Made by a program: the position numbers and the translations under genes | Notes under the pieces: generated by a model | What the model was told of the DNA's origin: nothing | Database searches by the model: none | The model's input: the letters and a program-made list of their open reading frames with translations, nothing else | In this document: positions 14,573 through 16,638 of the stretch, piece by piece | Layout of the letters: every line of letters begins with the position of its first letter | Position numbering within the stretch: the first letter of the stretch is position 1 | Source: Flavobacteriaceae bacterium | GTDB taxonomy: Bacteria > Bacteroidota > Bacteroidia > Flavobacteriales > Flavobacteriaceae | DNA: 16,638 bases | NCBI GenBank assembly: GCA_029247985.1 | Contig: JAQWKF010000134.1 | Span: forward strand, 1-16,638 | Direction: 5' to 3'

Positions 14573-15929
14573 CCGCTTCTATTTTGTCGATTTTTACTTT
14601 CATTTCATCATGCGATTTTGCCTCACCATATAATCGAATAATGGGCTCTGTATTGGACTTACGCAAGTGAATCCACGAATCGTTAAAGTCGATTTTTACT
14701 CCGTCTATGGTGGTAACACGCGCATCGGTAAAAGCGGTTGCAACAGCAGCGAGTAAAGCATCTGTATCCCAAGACGGTGAGAGTTCAATTTTCTTTTTAT
14801 CCATTACATACGCTGAATAACGTTCTTTAAGTGCTGATACGCTTATGTTTTCCTTTGCTAAATGAGACAAGAATAGGGCTATACCAACAAGTGCGTCACG
14901 ACCGTAGTGCAATGCAGGAAGAATAACACCGCCATTACCTTCGCCACCAATAAGGGCTTTGACCTCTTTCATTTTGGCAACAACGTGTACCTCGCCTACT
15001 GCACTTGCGTGATAATTGACACCGTAAGCGTTTGCTAAATCCGCAAGCGCTCTAGAAGAAGACAAATTGGACACAAGAGGACCTTTTTCAGATTGAAGCA
15101 TATAATCCGCACAAGCCACAAGAGTGTATTCTTCACCAAACAAAAGACCGTTTTCATCCATAAAAACCAAACGATCCACATCGGGATCCACAGCTATACC
15201 CAAATCTGCGTGCTGAGCAGTTACGGCATCTGACAAATCGACAAGGTGTTCTTTTAGTGGCTCAGGATTGTGTGGGAATTCGCCATTTGGTGTACAATGA
15301 ATTTTAGTGGTCTTAACCGCTAATTTTTCCAGCAATATAGGCACGGCAACGCCCCCAGATGAATTTACACCATCTACAACCGCAATAAATCCTGCTGCTT
15401 TAATGGCAGCAACATTTACCTGTGGAAGGCTAAGAATCGCATCAATATGTGCTGAGAGTGCATCTGTAACTACACTGATTTTTCCTAGTTCTTCTACACC
15501 AACAAACGCATACGACTGATCGCTAACATATTGCATCAGTTCAGCTCCGTCTTCAGCACTGATAAATTCACCTTTGTTGTTTAGCAATTTTAACGCATTC
15601 CATTGCTTGGGGTTGTGACTGGCAGTAATGATAATGCCCCCCTGTGCTTGTTTACGAACTACCTCCATTTCAACGGTGGGAGTCGTAGAAAGCCCCACAT
15701 CAATCACATCAATGCCAAGGCTAACTAGGGTCTGCTGTACCAACGCCTGAACCATTGGCCCCGAGATGCGCGCATCACGGCCTACAACTACTGTGGCTAT
15801 CTGATGTTTGGTTTTGATCCAACTACCGTAAGCTGCTGCAAACGCAACCACATCAACAGGGGTAAGATTGTCATTGATTTCGCCACCAATGGTACCACGA
15901 ATACCCGAAACAGACGCAATTAAAGTCAT
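14544..15929 (-). CDS. glmM: Phosphoglucosamine mutase-type phosphohexomutase
   Basis: Interconverts glucosamine-6-phosphate and glucosamine-1-phosphate for UDP-GlcNAc, hence peptidoglycan and lipid A. The 461 residues match the alpha-D-phosphohexomutase superfamily. Motifs are the phosphoserine loop TASHNP (S104), the magnesium loop DPDVDR at 248–253, the sugar-binding loop GGEGNGG at 328–334 and the C-terminal phosphate-binding RKSNTEPIIR. The sugar loop has GEGNGG instead of the usual GE-x-SGH of E. coli GlmM. This is the form I recall in Bacteroidota homologues, so the mutase call is firm but strict glucosamine specificity is inferred. The start MTLIASVSGIRGT is canonical. It overlaps the acyltransferase gene by 29 bases tail to tail and is divergent from acpH with interlocked promoters. 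Confidence 0.92.
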   Translation of the reverse strand: MTLIASVSGIRGTIGGEINDNLTPVDVVAFAAAYGSWIKTKHQIATVVVGRDARISGPMVQALVQQTLVSLGIDVIDVGLSTTPTVEMEVVRKQAQGGIIITASHNPKQWNALKLLNNKGEFISAEDGAELMQYVSDQSYAFVGVEELGKISVVTDALSAHIDAILSLPQVNVAAIKAAGFIAVVDGVNSSGGVAVPILLEKLAVKTTKIHCTPNGEFPHNPEPLKEHLVDLSDAVTAQHADLGIAVDPDVDRLVFMDENGLLFGEEYTLVACADYMLQSEKGPLVSNLSSSRALADLANAYGVNYHASAVGEVHVVAKMKEVKALIGGEGNGGVILPALHYGRDALVGIALFLSHLAKENISVSALKERYSAYVMDKKKIELSPSWDTDALLAAVATAFTDARVTTIDGVKIDFNDSWIHLRKSNTEPIIRLYGEAKSHDEMKVKIDKIEAAIAAFVASA

Positions 15930-15936
15930 ACTTTTG
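15929..15936 (+). promoter_or_regulatory. Candidate -7 element for acpH, overlapping the glmM start codon
   Basis: TACTTTTG is a full match to TAnnTTTG, 29 bases before ATG 15966. Its first base is the first base of the glmM coding region, so the -33 region of this promoter would lie inside glmM. Confidence 0.42.
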
Positions 15937-15942
15937 TTTTGT

Positions 15943-15950
15943 CAAATATA
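15943..15950 (-). promoter_or_regulatory. Candidate -7 element for glmM
   Basis: Read on the minus strand this is TATATTTG, a full match to TAnnTTTG, 13 bases before the glmM ATG. It lies downstream of the acpH -7 element, so RNA polymerase on one promoter would cover the other. Confidence 0.45.
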
Positions 15951-15965
15951 CGCATACCGACGCAT

Positions 15966-16553
15966 ATGAATTATTTAGCGCACTTGGCCTTATCCTATCC
16001 AGCAACTGGCTTAGTTGTGGGTAATTTTATTGGAGACCATATACGAAATAAGAACTTGGATACATTCACAAAAGAAGTTCAATTGGGAGTTGAAATGCAT
16101 CGGAGCATTGATACTTTTACGGATACACATCCAGCATCTATAGCCATTAGAGAAACGCTTTTTAATGAATATCGGCACATAAGCAGAATACTGGTTGACA
16201 TCTATTACGATCACTTCTTAGCACTTCATTTTGAAACATTTCACAGACAATCTTTAGCGTTATTCAACAGTGAGATAACCGTTTTACTACAACAACATTC
16301 GGACGTAATGCCCGTATCTGCACAAGGCTATCTTAGAGGAATGAAAGCACAAAACTGGCTGCTGGAATACAGTAGTATAGCAGGCATTGATATTATTCTT
16401 ACTAAAATGGCAAATCGCTCGGGTTTACACCCCTTAAAAACAGCTGCCAAAACCCTTGAAGAGCACTACCCTTTTTTCCAAGCACAATTTTTAAAATATT
16501 ATCCCGAACTCTTGGGCCATTGTGAATCCTTTAAAAAAGAAGCACTTCACTAA
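15966..16553 (+). CDS. acpH: Acyl carrier protein phosphodiesterase (AcpH-like, DUF479)
   Basis: AcpH removes the 4'-phosphopantetheine arm from acyl carrier protein, giving apo-ACP. The 195-residue length matches. Family hallmarks are MNYLAHLALSYP, GNFIGDHI (D24), the HD-like metal motif GVEMHRSIDTFTDTHP (H45, D49, D53, H55) and DIYYDHFLALHF (D82, H83). The start is ATG 15966, which gives the classic MNYLAHL; the longer frame from TTG 15939 would run through promoter sequence. In vivo AcpH is dispensable in E. coli, and many Bacteroidota homologues carry this label from sequence only, so a related phosphodiesterase role remains possible. It is divergent from glmM across 36 bases. Confidence 0.88.
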   Translation: MNYLAHLALSYPATGLVVGNFIGDHIRNKNLDTFTKEVQLGVEMHRSIDTFTDTHPASIAIRETLFNEYRHISRILVDIYYDHFLALHFETFHRQSLALFNSEITVLLQQHSDVMPVSAQGYLRGMKAQNWLLEYSSIAGIDIILTKMANRSGLHPLKTAAKTLEEHYPFFQAQFLKYYPELLGHCESFKKEALH

Positions 16554-16596
16554 AAAACTTGACTAAAATCAATTATATTCGAAGCTTGACTTGGCT

Positions 16597-16638
16597 ATGA
16601 AAGATGCGATTATTGTTAAAGGTACGCGGGTACACAAC
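16597..16638 (+). CDS. uvrA: Probable UvrA excinuclease subunit, first 14 codons (cut by window end)
   Basis: Only MKDAIIVKGTRVHN is present. The pattern I-I-x-K/R-G-x-R-x-H-N at the extreme N-terminus is that of UvrA, the DNA damage sensor of nucleotide excision repair, where the classic form is IxIRGARTHNL. An ATG at 16597 in an otherwise gene-free gap fits a true start. Fourteen residues cannot separate UvrA from a UvrA2 paralogue. A weak promoter-like TATATTCG lies at 16574–16581. Confidence 0.6.
   Translation, partial: MKDAIIVKGTRVHN

Noticed and set aside
16559..16581. Promoter for the probable uvrA (TTG and TATATTCG)
   Set aside because: The spacing is only 12 bases and the -7 has one mismatch; too weak to list as a feature.

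Overview
The window reads as ordinary chromosomal DNA from a Bacteroidota bacterium, most likely a Flavobacteriales-type (Flavobacteriia) organism. The reasons are the gene families (DUF4834, Spondin_N lipoprotein, DUF4369–thioredoxin lipoprotein, MutS2 without Smr, a Bacteroidota-style GlmM), short lipoprotein signals ending in S-C, the near absence of Shine-Dalgarno sites, and repeated matches to the Bacteroidota -7 promoter element TAnnTTTG 13–44 nt before start codons. It holds 16 complete protein genes and one partial gene at each edge. I see no rRNA, tRNA, CRISPR array, insertion sequence, integrase or phage gene. No gene-free stretch exceeds 300 bases; the longest is 3393–3597 (205 bp).

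Left part (1–3400): the 3' end of an M61 metallopeptidase gene; a DUF2461 gene; an unusual minus-strand gene in which a CBS-domain pair is cut short and continues in frame into an AT-rich, cysteine-rich tail; a small DUF4834 membrane protein; and a conserved uncharacterised 138-residue protein.

Centre (3600–7430): a plus-strand run of alanine dehydrogenase, a 2-oxoglutarate/Fe(II)-type oxygenase of the isopenicillin N synthase family and a SUI1/YciH-type translation factor, the last two joined by TAATG. A Spondin_N lipoprotein with a small glycine repeat follows, meeting uracil-DNA glycosylase (ung) tail to tail.

Right part (7440–16638): mutS2 and a DCC-family thiol-disulfide protein (4-nt overlap) face an aroC–acidic amino acid symporter pair on the minus strand. 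Then come a DUF4369/thioredoxin lipoprotein and an LpxL-like acyltransferase on plus, glmM on minus, an AcpH-like ACP phosphodiesterase on plus, and the first 14 codons of a probable uvrA.

Functionally this is housekeeping: amino acid metabolism (ald, aroC, symporter), DNA maintenance (ung, mutS2, probable uvrA), envelope and cell-wall precursors (glmM, acyltransferase), acyl carrier protein turnover (acpH) and envelope redox proteins. I did not find a convincing new multi-gene system. The observation most worth checking is the chimeric CBS–Cys-tail gene (1940–2737), where both protein homology and base composition change at about 2378. Next are the interlocked divergent promoters of glmM and acpH and the very tight convergent gene ends.
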